This document shows positions 26,361-34,665 of a DNA stretch of 64,000 bases, one piece after another. Position 1 is the first letter of the stretch. The number at the start of each line of letters is the position of its first letter. A program made the translations under genes and the position numbers. Source of the DNA: UBA3006 sp036746695 (GTDB taxonomy: Bacteria; Actinomycetota; Acidimicrobiia; Acidimicrobiales; Ilumatobacteraceae); assembly GCA_036746695.1 (NCBI GenBank), contig DAIODP010000001.1:930001-994000 (forward strand), in the 5' to 3' direction. The notes under the pieces were generated by a model. It was not told the DNA's origin. It made no database searches and worked only from the letters and a program-made list of their open reading frames with translations.

Positions 26361-27050
26361 CTACTTGTCTGGCGTTGCGAAGTTCAGGCGGGCCAACTCG
26401 GCACGCCACAAGTCGGCAAATTCGCAATCGCGATACTTCTCAAAATAAGGCCCGCCCAGTGTGTAGTGAATCAATTCGGGCGTACTCGTTGCGGGTTGGT
26501 GCTCGCCCACCAGGTAATTCCAGCTCAGTGGAAGCGAGCCGATTAGGTCGTCGTTGCCAAGCCACTTGAACTGATGCAAAAAGAGGCCGGTTTCGGTGGA
26601 GACCGCCTCGGGCGTAAGTGCGGTGCAACGAGCATTGTTAAACATCATCACGCTCGACCAATTCTTTTTCTCGTACTTCGTTTGCACCTGGCCCAAAAAC
26701 TTGGTGTCGCCCACTGGTTGGTAATCGTGCTTTGCGCACATCACCGCATACTTGTCGTCGCGCAGCGCCCACAGCTCGGCAATGTCGGCGGTTACCAACA
26801 TGTCGCAGTCGGTGAAAATAGCCCAGCCTTTGTAGTCGCACAGATAAGGCGCGAGAAAGCGTGTGAACGAAAAATCGGTGGATTCGAGGCCCGAGCGCTC
26901 GCGCGTGTAGAACGCGCTCATATGGCTTTTCACAACAGGAACAATCTCGACGGGCTTAGATGCGTGGCGCATGATGCTGTGCGCAAGCACATGAAACGCC
27001 ACCGTTTCGTTTTCGTCGTAACCGATAAACACTTTGATGGTGTCGGCCAT
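26361..27050 (-). CDS. GT-A-type glycosyltransferase (GT8-like)
   Basis: A 229-residue protein beginning IKVFIGYDENETVAFHVLAHSI. FTDCDMLVTADIAELW carries the DxD metal site, KNWSSVMMFNNARC and the HYTLGGPYFEKYRDCEFADLW tail are characteristic of a widespread proteobacterial and marine-bacterial glycosyltransferase group related to GT8. Acceptor and donor unknown. It lies 9 bases after kdsA and 5 before the next transferase-like gene, so it is probably expressed with KDO synthesis. Confidence 0.8.
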   Translation of the reverse strand: MADTIKVFIGYDENETVAFHVLAHSIMRHASKPVEIVPVVKSHMSAFYTRERSGLESTDFSFTRFLAPYLCDYKGWAIFTDCDMLVTADIAELWALRDDKYAVMCAKHDYQPVGDTKFLGQVQTKYEKKNWSSVMMFNNARCTALTPEAVSTETGLFLHQFKWLGNDDLIGSLPLSWNYLVGEHQPATSTPELIHYTLGGPYFEKYRDCEFADLWRAELARLNFATPDK

Positions 27051-27059
27051 TGTTGCTCC

Positions 27060-27917
27060 TTAAAACGACGACGGCATCGGGCCAGTTTCAAGCAGCGGCG
27101 CGCGAATGGCTAACAACTGTTTCAACAATGGCTCAAGGCGATGAAGCGGCAACATGTTTGGGCCGTCGCTCATTGCTTCGTCTGGGTTCGGGTGAATCTC
27201 CATGAACAAGCCATCCACTCCAACGGCAACTGCGGCGCGCGCAAGCGGGGAGACGTATTCGCGTTGGCCGCCGGAGGTGCCGCCTTGGCCACCCGGTTGC
27301 TGCACCGAGTGCGTTGCGTCGAAAATGACTGGGCAACCAAATGATTGCAACTGGGGAAGCGAGCGGAAGTCGACAACCAGCGTGTTGTAACCAAAACTAT
27401 TTCCGCGTTCGGTCAGCATCAAGTTTTCGGCACCCGACGAACGTAGTTTCTTTGCCACCTGGCCCATCTCTTGTGGCGACAAAAACTGGCCCTTTTTCAC
27501 GTTGATTGCTTTGCCGGTTTCGGCAGCCGCCACCAGCAAGTCGGTTTGGCGGCAAAGAAACGCCGGTATCTGTAGCACATCAACAACCGAGGCAACCTCG
27601 GCCACGTGATGACTCTCGTGAATGTCAGTAAGTACTGGCAAGCCCAGTTTGTCTTTTACTTGCTGCAACACTTCTAAGCCTTTGGTGACACCAGGGCCAC
27701 GGAACGTAGACGCCGAGGTGCGGTTTGCCTTATCAAAACTGGCCTTAAAGATGTACTGCACGCCCAGGCGGCTGCAAATTTCGGAAACGGTTTCGGCAAC
27801 CTGCATCACCAGTTCGGTGCTTTCAATCACGCAAGGGCCGGCAATCAATGTGAGCGGCTTGCCCTCACCAACAACTACCGAATTTCCAACTTTTGCCAAA
27901 TGGTCGGTGCTGCTCAT
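27060..27917 (-). CDS. kdsA: 3-deoxy-8-phosphooctulonate synthase
   Basis: Condenses arabinose-5-phosphate with phosphoenolpyruvate to KDO-8-phosphate. The 285-residue protein has the metal-dependent form of the active site: Cys29 in LIAGPCVIES (Asn in the E. coli metal-independent type), His in DATHSVQQPGGQGG, Glu in FMEIHPNP and Asp in MSDGPN, all four ligands of the Aquifex-type enzyme. KFRG-type PEP residues appear as KASFDKANRTS and FRGPG. ATG 27917; 3 bases downstream of kdsD. A KDO pathway is unexpected in an actinobacterium. Confidence 0.94.
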   Translation of the reverse strand: MSSTDHLAKVGNSVVVGEGKPLTLIAGPCVIESTELVMQVAETVSEICSRLGVQYIFKASFDKANRTSASTFRGPGVTKGLEVLQQVKDKLGLPVLTDIHESHHVAEVASVVDVLQIPAFLCRQTDLLVAAAETGKAINVKKGQFLSPQEMGQVAKKLRSSGAENLMLTERGNSFGYNTLVVDFRSLPQLQSFGCPVIFDATHSVQQPGGQGGTSGGQREYVSPLARAAVAVGVDGLFMEIHPNPDEAMSDGPNMLPLHRLEPLLKQLLAIRAPLLETGPMPSSF

Positions 27918-27920
27918 GGG

Positions 27921-28943
27921 TTAGTTGTCCTCTGCTGGTTGTTCTGCAAGGCCCGCTTGCACCAAATCGTGCAGTCGCAAGATGCCAATAACTGTACCTT
28001 CGACGTCTGCAACGGGAAGCACACTGATTGCCTTCTTGTTGTTACGTTCCATCTTCTTCATTGCATCGAATGCAAGCGTGTCGCCGTCAACAGTGATCGG
28101 GTCTGGCGTCATGATGTTGCCTGCTGTGAGCGCGGCCCACTGTGCCGGTTCGTGCGAGCGAAGCGCACGGCGCAAGTCGCCGTCGGTAATCAACCCATCG
28201 ATTGCGTTCTTGCTCTGTGCATCGCGCACCCACACGGTGCCAATGCCATAACGGGTGAGCTCTTCAACAACTGTCACCAGTGGCGCGGTTGTGGGCAACG
28301 GGGCAATGCGATCGATGGGGATCATGAGATCGCGAACGAACAATGTCAGGCGCTTACCCAATTGGCCACCGGGGTGGTTGGTTGCAAATTCGTCTGGCGT
28401 TATCTTGCGGCGTTGCATCCACACCGTTGCCAACGCGTCGCCAATGGCCATAGCAACCGTGGTGCTGGAGGTGGGAACAATGTTGTGCGGCCCCGCTTCG
28501 GTTTCTACACCAGCATCAATTGCAACATCGCAACCTCTGCCTATTGCCGAGTCCACCTTGCCGACAATCGCAATCAATTGCGTCTTTCGCAACCGAAGGT
28601 GCGAAATCATGGCAACGATTTCCTGTGTCTCGCCGCTGTTGCTCAGCAAAATCACCACGTCGCCAGGGGCCACCACGCCCAAGTCGCCATGCAGTGCGTC
28701 GAGTGGGTTCAAGTAGAGCGAAACCAAACCAACCGAGCTAAAGGTTGCGGCAATCTTTCGGGCCACGAGGCCCGACTTGCCCACACCGCTCACGATTACT
28801 TTGGACTGGCACTGTTCCAAGATTTCAACTGCTTTGTCGACACTTGCCGAGTTCAGTCGATTGGCCGCTGCGGTAATTGCTGCGGCTTCATGCAATAGGG
28901 CTTGGACAACATCGTGCGCATTGGAGCCCTGTGAAGTAGTCAT
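27921..28943 (-). CDS. kdsD: D-arabinose-5-phosphate isomerase
   Basis: Interconverts ribulose-5-phosphate and arabinose-5-phosphate, supplying KdsA. The 340-residue protein has an N-terminal SIS domain (SKVIVSGVGKSGLVARKIAATFSS, then SNSGETQEI) and two C-terminal CBS repeats (VRDLMIP... and AGNIMTP...), the standard KdsD/GutQ build. ATG 28943 (MTTSQGS) is 13 bases after the kdsB stop; the longer reading would run into kdsB. The gene order kdsB-kdsD-kdsA is consistent with a single KDO unit. Confidence 0.93.
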   Translation of the reverse strand: MTTSQGSNAHDVVQALLHEAAAITAAANRLNSASVDKAVEILEQCQSKVIVSGVGKSGLVARKIAATFSSVGLVSLYLNPLDALHGDLGVVAPGDVVILLSNSGETQEIVAMISHLRLRKTQLIAIVGKVDSAIGRGCDVAIDAGVETEAGPHNIVPTSSTTVAMAIGDALATVWMQRRKITPDEFATNHPGGQLGKRLTLFVRDLMIPIDRIAPLPTTAPLVTVVEELTRYGIGTVWVRDAQSKNAIDGLITDGDLRRALRSHEPAQWAALTAGNIMTPDPITVDGDTLAFDAMKKMERNNKKAISVLPVADVEGTVIGILRLHDLVQAGLAEQPAEDN

Positions 28944-28956
28944 TGCACTCTCTGTT

Positions 28957-29721
28957 CTAGTTGCTCGTTGGCTTGTCGCGGTTGCTTGCAACGATTTCCC
29001 GAGCCAAATCAAGGTCTGCGGGCACGTTCACCTCGCCTAACGGCTCGTCAATTTCAATGGTTCCAACAACCACTCCATTGTCGATGAACCGCAGTTGCTC
29101 GAGTTTTTCCAGGTTCTCTGGTTCGCATTCGGTAAACGACGGCCACTGCAACAACACCTCTTTGGTGTACGCGTACAAACCAACATGGCCCCAATACGTG
29201 GCGTGCTTAGCCCATTCTTCTGGCGCTGCATCGCGTTGCGCAGGTATTGCGCTGCGGCTGAAGTACACGGCGTCGCCGTTTGTTCGGCGCAGAGTTTTCA
29301 CAGTGTTGATGTTGTGAATGCCTTCTTGGCGCAATTTGTAAATTGGCGTTAACACCGAAGGTCTAGGTGTGCGACGTGCAAACTCGGTTGCAACTGCATC
29401 AATCACGTTCGGGTCGATAAATGGTTGGTCGCCTTGCACGTTGATAATCACATCGGCGTCAATGTTTGGCGCGGCAAATGCAATTCGGTCGGTTCCAGAC
29501 GAGCACGACGCCGGCGTCATCACCGTATTGAAGCCCCAGCCTTTTGCGATATCTCGAAGTTCTTCCGAGTCGGTGCATAACAACACCTCTGTTGCCAGCT
29601 TCGACAACGCGCACTGCTCCAGCACTCGTTGCAACATTGCTTTGCCGCCAATGTCGGCCAACACCTTGCGCGGTAGACGAGACGATTCCAGCCGGGCTGG
29701 CACCGCGATGACACTATTCAT
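28957..29721 (-). CDS. kdsB: 3-deoxy-manno-octulosonate cytidylyltransferase (first copy)
   Basis: Activates KDO with CTP to CMP-KDO. The 254-residue protein has the PARLESSRLPRKVL nucleotide-binding N-terminus, SGTDRIA, IINVQGDQPFID (metal-binding Asp) and the YFSRSAIP segment of the family. Starts at ATG 29721; a TTG one codon upstream is less likely. Its C-terminus (GEVNVPADLDLA) differs from the second KdsB-like protein at 42.3 kb, which has VDSVGIAIDTPEDLERA as in E. coli KdsB. No KDO-8-phosphate phosphatase (kdsC) is in the window. Confidence 0.92.
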   Translation of the reverse strand: MNSVIAVPARLESSRLPRKVLADIGGKAMLQRVLEQCALSKLATEVLLCTDSEELRDIAKGWGFNTVMTPASCSSGTDRIAFAAPNIDADVIINVQGDQPFIDPNVIDAVATEFARRTPRPSVLTPIYKLRQEGIHNINTVKTLRRTNGDAVYFSRSAIPAQRDAAPEEWAKHATYWGHVGLYAYTKEVLLQWPSFTECEPENLEKLEQLRFIDNGVVVGTIEIDEPLGEVNVPADLDLAREIVASNRDKPTSN

Positions 29722-29738
29722 CAAGCGCTGCTGAAGCC

Positions 29739-30020
29739 TTATTTATCGCCACCGGCGACTGCGGGAATAATCGAAACTGTTTCGCCTGCAGGCACCTTGG
29801 TATTCAAACCGTCCATGTAACGCACGTCGTCGTCGGATACGAACACGTTGACAAACTTGTGCAAGTTACCGGCGTCGTCCAACAACCGATCAGAAAAACC
29901 TGGGTGCTGGGCATCCAAGCCCTTCAATACGTCGGCAAGCGTGTCGCCTTCCACCTGCACGGTGGATGCTCCGCCGGAAAGTGGGCGCAATGTGGTGGGG
30001 ATTCGTACGGTAACGGCCAT
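29739..30020 (-). CDS. MoaD/ThiS-like ubiquitin-fold sulfur-carrier protein with C-terminal GG-DK
   Basis: A 93-residue ubiquitin-like protein (VTVRIPTTLRPLSGG... VSIIPAVAGGDK), start ATG 30020. Carrier proteins of this type are thiocarboxylated on a C-terminal Gly-Gly and supply sulfur for cofactor or amino acid synthesis; mycobacterial CysO ends directly in AVAGG. Here Gly90-Gly91 is followed by Asp-Lys, so a two-residue trimming step would be needed, as known for QbsE (ends GG plus two residues). It lies 17 bases upstream of kdsB and 19 downstream of the crtI-like gene, with no Moa or Cys partner in the window. Confidence 0.8.
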   Translation of the reverse strand: MAVTVRIPTTLRPLSGGASTVQVEGDTLADVLKGLDAQHPGFSDRLLDDAGNLHKFVNVFVSDDDVRYMDGLNTKVPAGETVSIIPAVAGGDK

Positions 30021-30039
30021 GCCCCAAACGCTATCTGCG

Positions 30040-31518
30040 CTATCGAGATTTGGGATTGACTCGCAAATCACGGCCAATCATGTTGGCAACAATGCGCGCA
30101 CTGATGGCAACCATTGGCAGCCCGCCACCGGGGTGGCTCGAGCCGCCAACCAAGTAGAGGCCTTTGCGAGGGCCCCTGTTTGCGGGGCGTCGAAACGCTG
30201 CACGCTTTCCATTCGACGAGGTTCCATAGATTGCGCCGCCAGACGAACGGTAACGATGCGCAATCTCGGTTGGCCCAATTGTTTCAATGAACTGCACGCG
30301 GTCGCGTAAGTCGACACCAATTGTTGCAAGACGATTGATGAGCCACTGCCCGTATGTTTCCGTGTCTACTTGCGCGCCTGCCGGGGCATTAACTAACAAA
30401 AACCAGTTCTCGCAATTTGCCGGTGCTTGCGAGGCATCAGTAACCGATGACACGCACGCGTAAATGGTTGGGTCTTTCGGCATTTCACCTTTTGACATCT
30501 GTTCAAACTCGTATTGATAATCGGCCGAGAACCACACGTTGTGATGCACGATGTTTGGCGTTGTGCCCTTAGCGCCAACCAACACGATGACACCACTTGT
30601 TGAGCGCCCCGCACGGCGCACTGCTTTCAGCGTTTTACGTTGCGGCAATAAATCTGTGTACAGGTGTTCTGCATCCACGTTGGCAATAACAATGGGTGCG
30701 GCAAGCACTTCGTTATTTGCCAAGCGCACGCCTATCACTCGGCGCTTGTTGCCTTCAATACGCAGCACTTCGGTGTTCGTGCGAAATTGCACTCCATTCA
30801 GTGTTGCAACCTTCACCACTGCATCGCGCAGCGCGCCAAGGCCTCCGTGTGCATACCACGCACCATGATCGGCCTCTACTGCCGCGATGCACGCAAGTGT
30901 TGCGGGCGCTTCAAAAGGCGACGAACCGCTGTATGTTGCGTACCGACCCAACCACTGTTGCAACAGCGGGTCGGAGAAATGTTTCTTTGCAGCAACGGCG
31001 AGGCTGCGCATTGCATCAATTTGGCGAAAGTCACGCAGCGAGTCCATTCGTTTAAACAACGAAACGGCCCCTGTCATTGGGCCGGCCAAAAATGTTCGCT
31101 CGCTGATGCTCCAGATGCGTCGAGCGTGTTTCAAAAACTGCAAGTACTGCCCACCAGAGCCTGGGATCATTGCATCTATTGCGCTTGCCGTATCCACGGG
31201 GTTGTCGTACACCGTTACGGCTCGACGGTTTTGCCAAAAATAACGAAACTGCGGATCGAGTCGGTGTAGTTCCACATGATCGTTCAGGCCGGTGCCAACA
31301 AGTTGAAACACCTCGTCAATCAGTGCGGGCAATGTCAAAAGCGAGGGCCCAATGTCAAAGGTGTAGCCATCGCGTTCGTAAGTTGCAAGCTTTCCGCCCA
31401 GTGTTGGAAGGCGCTCCACCACCGTCACTTCGTGTCCTGAAGCGCGCAATCGAATGGCGGCAAGCAAGCCACCCATGCCGCCACCGACAACGACTGCATT
31501 TGGCAATGAGTTAGGCAC
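30040..31518 (-). CDS. second CrtI-family carotenoid desaturase/oxidase
   Basis: A 492-residue FAD protein of the phytoene desaturase family: dinucleotide motif GGGMGG (near residue 12), a Rossmann strand ending in VVERLPTLGGKLATY, and the C-terminal GLYLVGGSSHPGGGLPMVAISA typical of CrtI/CrtD-type enzymes. GTG 31518 (MPNSLPNAV) gives an 8-base overlap with the cruF-like stop; a longer TTG start at 31545 is less likely. With cruF just upstream, a role as 3',4'-desaturase of an acyclic, 1'-hydroxylated carotenoid (CrtD-like) is plausible but not certain. Confidence 0.82.
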   Translation of the reverse strand: MPNSLPNAVVVGGGMGGLLAAIRLRASGHEVTVVERLPTLGGKLATYERDGYTFDIGPSLLTLPALIDEVFQLVGTGLNDHVELHRLDPQFRYFWQNRRAVTVYDNPVDTASAIDAMIPGSGGQYLQFLKHARRIWSISERTFLAGPMTGAVSLFKRMDSLRDFRQIDAMRSLAVAAKKHFSDPLLQQWLGRYATYSGSSPFEAPATLACIAAVEADHGAWYAHGGLGALRDAVVKVATLNGVQFRTNTEVLRIEGNKRRVIGVRLANNEVLAAPIVIANVDAEHLYTDLLPQRKTLKAVRRAGRSTSGVIVLVGAKGTTPNIVHHNVWFSADYQYEFEQMSKGEMPKDPTIYACVSSVTDASQAPANCENWFLLVNAPAGAQVDTETYGQWLINRLATIGVDLRDRVQFIETIGPTEIAHRYRSSGGAIYGTSSNGKRAAFRRPANRGPRKGLYLVGGSSHPGGGLPMVAISARIVANMIGRDLRVNPKSR

Positions 31519-32278
31519 GAGCAGAGCCAGATCGTTGTAGCGCAACTAGTGCTAACGGCACCATTGCAATGCCGCCTGCAATTGCCACCACAACGTCGTC
31601 GAAGAAGAACGCGAAGCCCACAGTTTCAAGTATTGCCACAAGTGCATATTGCACAATGGGTGTTCGGTCTGGCCGCTCGCGCACCGGCAACAACCGCTCG
31701 AACAACACCATCAACACTGCAGCGCTTCCCAGCCACCCTGCAAAGTTGGACAACGGTATTCCTCGATACCAACCACCGTCGGGCCATTGCCAATAGCCCT
31801 CGCCAACCATTTGCGGGTCGAGAAAAACATCCCACGCCATCAGCGCAAACGCACCAAGTGTCATTCGTAAATACCACTGCGCATGCTTACCCAACACGGC
31901 GTGCGCAACTTCGCGTGCCGGTAGTGCCATGGCAAACCATGCAAGCGGCACCAGCACGGGCACGCCAATCACTTGCGGCTGCAACGCATCGGTGTATTCA
32001 TAATTGCCAAATGGAAAGCCTGTTTTAGTGCCAACCGCCTCGAGCACCGTTGTCGCAATCGCGACCACTACGGCCGAAAGCAACGCGCGTCGATAACCCC
32101 AGCGCCGAATTGCCGAAATTAGCGAGACCAGGAACAAACCGCCCACCACAATCGCCGACAACATCACGCGCGAGCCACTTTGCTTTTCCGCAAGCGGGGT
32201 TGCAATCATTCCCAAATATGCAACGGTGGCAATTGCTGCCAGCAATGTCTGCGGCGGTCGGCGATTGTTGCCCGTCAT
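31511..32278 (-). CDS. CruF-like carotenoid hydratase family membrane protein
   Basis: A 255-residue polytopic protein with about seven hydrophobic segments. The TKTGFPFGNYEYTDALQPQVIGVPVLVPLAWFAM and MAWDVFLDPQMV stretches match the CruF/DUF422 family, whose studied members add water across the 1',2' double bond of carotenoids (cyanobacterial CruF, haloarchaeal bisanhydrobacterioruberin hydratase). Position between crtB and a crtI-like gene supports a carotenoid role. ATG 32278, one base after the crtB stop. Confidence 0.85.
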   Translation of the reverse strand: MTGNNRRPPQTLLAAIATVAYLGMIATPLAEKQSGSRVMLSAIVVGGLFLVSLISAIRRWGYRRALLSAVVVAIATTVLEAVGTKTGFPFGNYEYTDALQPQVIGVPVLVPLAWFAMALPAREVAHAVLGKHAQWYLRMTLGAFALMAWDVFLDPQMVGEGYWQWPDGGWYRGIPLSNFAGWLGSAAVLMVLFERLLPVRERPDRTPIVQYALVAILETVGFAFFFDDVVVAIAGGIAMVPLALVALQRSGSARA

Positions 32279-32279
32279 G

Positions 32280-33179
32280 TCAGCCCCATGGGCGCATCAG
32301 GCGAGTAACCATCATTGCTTTTTGCCATGTGGAAACCGACGCTCGCTGCGCAAACACGTTGTACTGCTGTTCCTCTATTTTTTCCAAGATCCGTCCGTAC
32401 AACACGCGCGCTGCACCAATGCATCGTGCCGACTGCTTGGGCAGCATGCTTAACCCAATATCGGCAGACGCGTACAGCTCGCGGCAACGCGCAATTTCAA
32501 ATTTCATTAACTCAACAAACTGCGGTGTGCACTGGCGCGAATGAATGTCTACCCCGAATCGGCGAATGTCTTCTTGCGGTATGTACACCCGTTTTCGGTC
32601 CAAGTCCTCGTTTATGTCACGCAAGAAATTGGTGAGCTGAAACGCATTGCCTAAATCCCGCGCGTGTGGGATGGCCTCTGGTGTCAGCGGCTCCAAAATT
32701 GGTAACATCATCTCGCCAATGACCGCGGCCGAGCCATCCATGTAAGCAAGCAAGTCGTCCCAGGTTTCGTACTGTTCCACCGTGAGGTCCATCGTCATAC
32801 TGCGCAAAAAACGTGCAAAGCATTCGCGATCGATAGAGAATTTGAGCACCGTATCCACAACAGCTTTCAACACTGGGTCGTCGGATTTGCCCGCGTCCAG
32901 GTCGTGAAAGAAGCGTTCGCCGAATGAGGCAAGCGCAGTGGCACGCTCGCTAACAGGCACAGGGCCCAAGTCATCCACGATGTCGTCGGCGTACCGGCAA
33001 AACCCATACAGCGCGTGCACGTGTGGCCGTTTGTCTGCAGGCAACACCAACGTCGACCAGTAGTACGTGGTGCCGTGACGTTTATTGAACTCTTTGCATA
33101 ACGCATAACTGCTTTGCAGCGTTACCGGGCCACTTGGCAACAAATGCGTCGTTGGTACGGGCGGTTGCTTTTTGGGCAC
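32280..33179 (-). CDS. crtB: phytoene synthase
   Basis: Condenses two geranylgeranyl diphosphates to phytoene. The 299-residue protein has both metal-binding Asp-rich motifs: DDIVD (65-69) in RYADDIVDDLG and DINED (188-192) in QLTNFLRDINEDLDRKRVYIP. GTG 33179 is chosen because longer in-frame sequence adds a cysteine- and tryptophan-rich stretch overlapping crtI and not found in the family. Spaced 4 bases after crtI and 1 before cruF, so translationally close to both. Confidence 0.94.
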   Translation of the reverse strand: MPKKQPPVPTTHLLPSGPVTLQSSYALCKEFNKRHGTTYYWSTLVLPADKRPHVHALYGFCRYADDIVDDLGPVPVSERATALASFGERFFHDLDAGKSDDPVLKAVVDTVLKFSIDRECFARFLRSMTMDLTVEQYETWDDLLAYMDGSAAVIGEMMLPILEPLTPEAIPHARDLGNAFQLTNFLRDINEDLDRKRVYIPQEDIRRFGVDIHSRQCTPQFVELMKFEIARCRELYASADIGLSMLPKQSARCIGAARVLYGRILEKIEEQQYNVFAQRASVSTWQKAMMVTRLMRPWG

Positions 33180-33183
33180 GGCT

Positions 33184-34665
33184 CTACCTTCGGCTTTTCG
33201 CGTACTCGTCCACGCGTTCGGCGGCCAACTTGCCCGACACCAGCACCATCGGTACGCCCACACCAGGCAACGTACTGGAACCTACAAAGACCAAGCCAGG
33301 CACCTTCTTGTCTACGTTGTTCGGCCTGAAAGGGCCCGTTTGAAAGAACGTATGCGCGAGGGCAAACGGCGTGCCGCGCTCCATTCCCATTGCCTCCCAA
33401 TCCAGCGGGTCGTATACGCGCTCGACAACAACATCGGTTGGGTAACCAAGTGACGCAACACGATTTTTAATGTCGCCAACAATGCGATCGCGTTCGCGAC
33501 TCCAGTCAATTTTCCCATCGAGGTTTGGTGTTGGCTCCAACACATACAACGACGAGTCGCCCTCTGGTGCCAAGCCCTTTGTGTCGAGCGAATGCAACGT
33601 GACCAACACCGATGGGTCAGGCATGCGCACGCCATCCTCAATGAGTGCCTTAAACGAACCGTTCCAATCGTGGCCGAAGTGAATGTTGTGATGCGCCGCG
33701 TTTGCTGGCGGCAAACCCTTCACGCCGGCAATCCACAACACGCAACTTGGGCTGTACTTTCCTCTGCGCGCAACCCGCGGCGCCTCAACACCTCCAAGCA
33801 ATGTGCGGTAGGCAACGGGCAAGTCTGGGTTGCACACCACGGCGTCTGCCGAAATGCGTTCGTCTCCGGCAACTTCAACGCCAGTCACTGCACCATTCAC
33901 TCCCGACGAACGCAAGATGCGCGTAACAGGTGCGTTGTACCGAATTGTCACGCCCTTGTCGGTGAGTGCGTTGGCCAAACCACTTGCCATCGAATGCATG
34001 CCACCCTCGGGGAAGTACACGCCTTCAACCGAGTCCATATAAGTGATAACCGCATAAATCGATAATGCTTCGTACGGCGCGAGGCCTGCGTACATGGATT
34101 GGAAACTAAAAATACGCTGCAGCCGTTCGTCTTTGAAGAAGCTGCCAATTTTCTTATCCAGTTTTGTAAACCCGCCCATCTTTACCAACTGCAACCCCGC
34201 GCGCCATGGCTTCACCAAATCGAGCGGCGAATTGAAGTTGGTGTCGATGAACGAACCCATCTCTGCTTTGTACAACTTCTCTAGCCACGTGCAGAATTTC
34301 AAAAATGATGCTGCTTCAATCTTGTTCGAAAATCGGCTGATCTCTTCTGCCATCTCTTGGCGGCCGTGCACCACATTCAGTTCGCTGCCATCGGCGTACA
34401 CAGCCCTGTACATGGGGTCTACTTTTTTGATGGTGACGTAGTCGCGCATCTCCGCGCCAACTGCGTTAAAGACATCTTCCAACAAGTTGGGCATCGTCAT
34501 GACGGTTGGGCCGTTGTCTAAGCGAAAACCGTTTGACTCCACCATGCCCGCGCGCCCGCCCGGAATGGCATCGCGTTCGACGATGGTTACCTCATGGCCT
34601 CGCGCAACAAGCTGCGCCGCTGCAGACAAACCGCCAAGACCAGCACCAATTACAACGACCTTCAT
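33184..34665 (-). CDS. crtI: phytoene desaturase
   Basis: Introduces double bonds into phytoene toward lycopene, using FAD. The 493-residue protein opens MKVVVIGAGLGGLS (dinucleotide motif 7-12), has RAGMVESNGFRLDNGPTVMTMPNLLEDVF and ends GLVFVGSSTLPGVGVPMVLVSGKLAAERV, all standard for bacterial CrtI. ATG 34665 has a GGAGG at 34674-34678 on the complement, 8 bases away, and overlaps the crtE stop by one base (TAATG). Confidence 0.94.
   Translation of the reverse strand: MKVVVIGAGLGGLSAAAQLVARGHEVTIVERDAIPGGRAGMVESNGFRLDNGPTVMTMPNLLEDVFNAVGAEMRDYVTIKKVDPMYRAVYADGSELNVVHGRQEMAEEISRFSNKIEAASFLKFCTWLEKLYKAEMGSFIDTNFNSPLDLVKPWRAGLQLVKMGGFTKLDKKIGSFFKDERLQRIFSFQSMYAGLAPYEALSIYAVITYMDSVEGVYFPEGGMHSMASGLANALTDKGVTIRYNAPVTRILRSSGVNGAVTGVEVAGDERISADAVVCNPDLPVAYRTLLGGVEAPRVARRGKYSPSCVLWIAGVKGLPPANAAHHNIHFGHDWNGSFKALIEDGVRMPDPSVLVTLHSLDTKGLAPEGDSSLYVLEPTPNLDGKIDWSRERDRIVGDIKNRVASLGYPTDVVVERVYDPLDWEAMGMERGTPFALAHTFFQTGPFRPNNVDKKVPGLVFVGSSTLPGVGVPMVLVSGKLAAERVDEYAKSRR

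Noticed and set aside
27900..28898. Long antisense frame (332 codons) opposite kdsD
   Set aside because: Histidine/cysteine-rich composition and no family match; the minus strand has a full KdsD.
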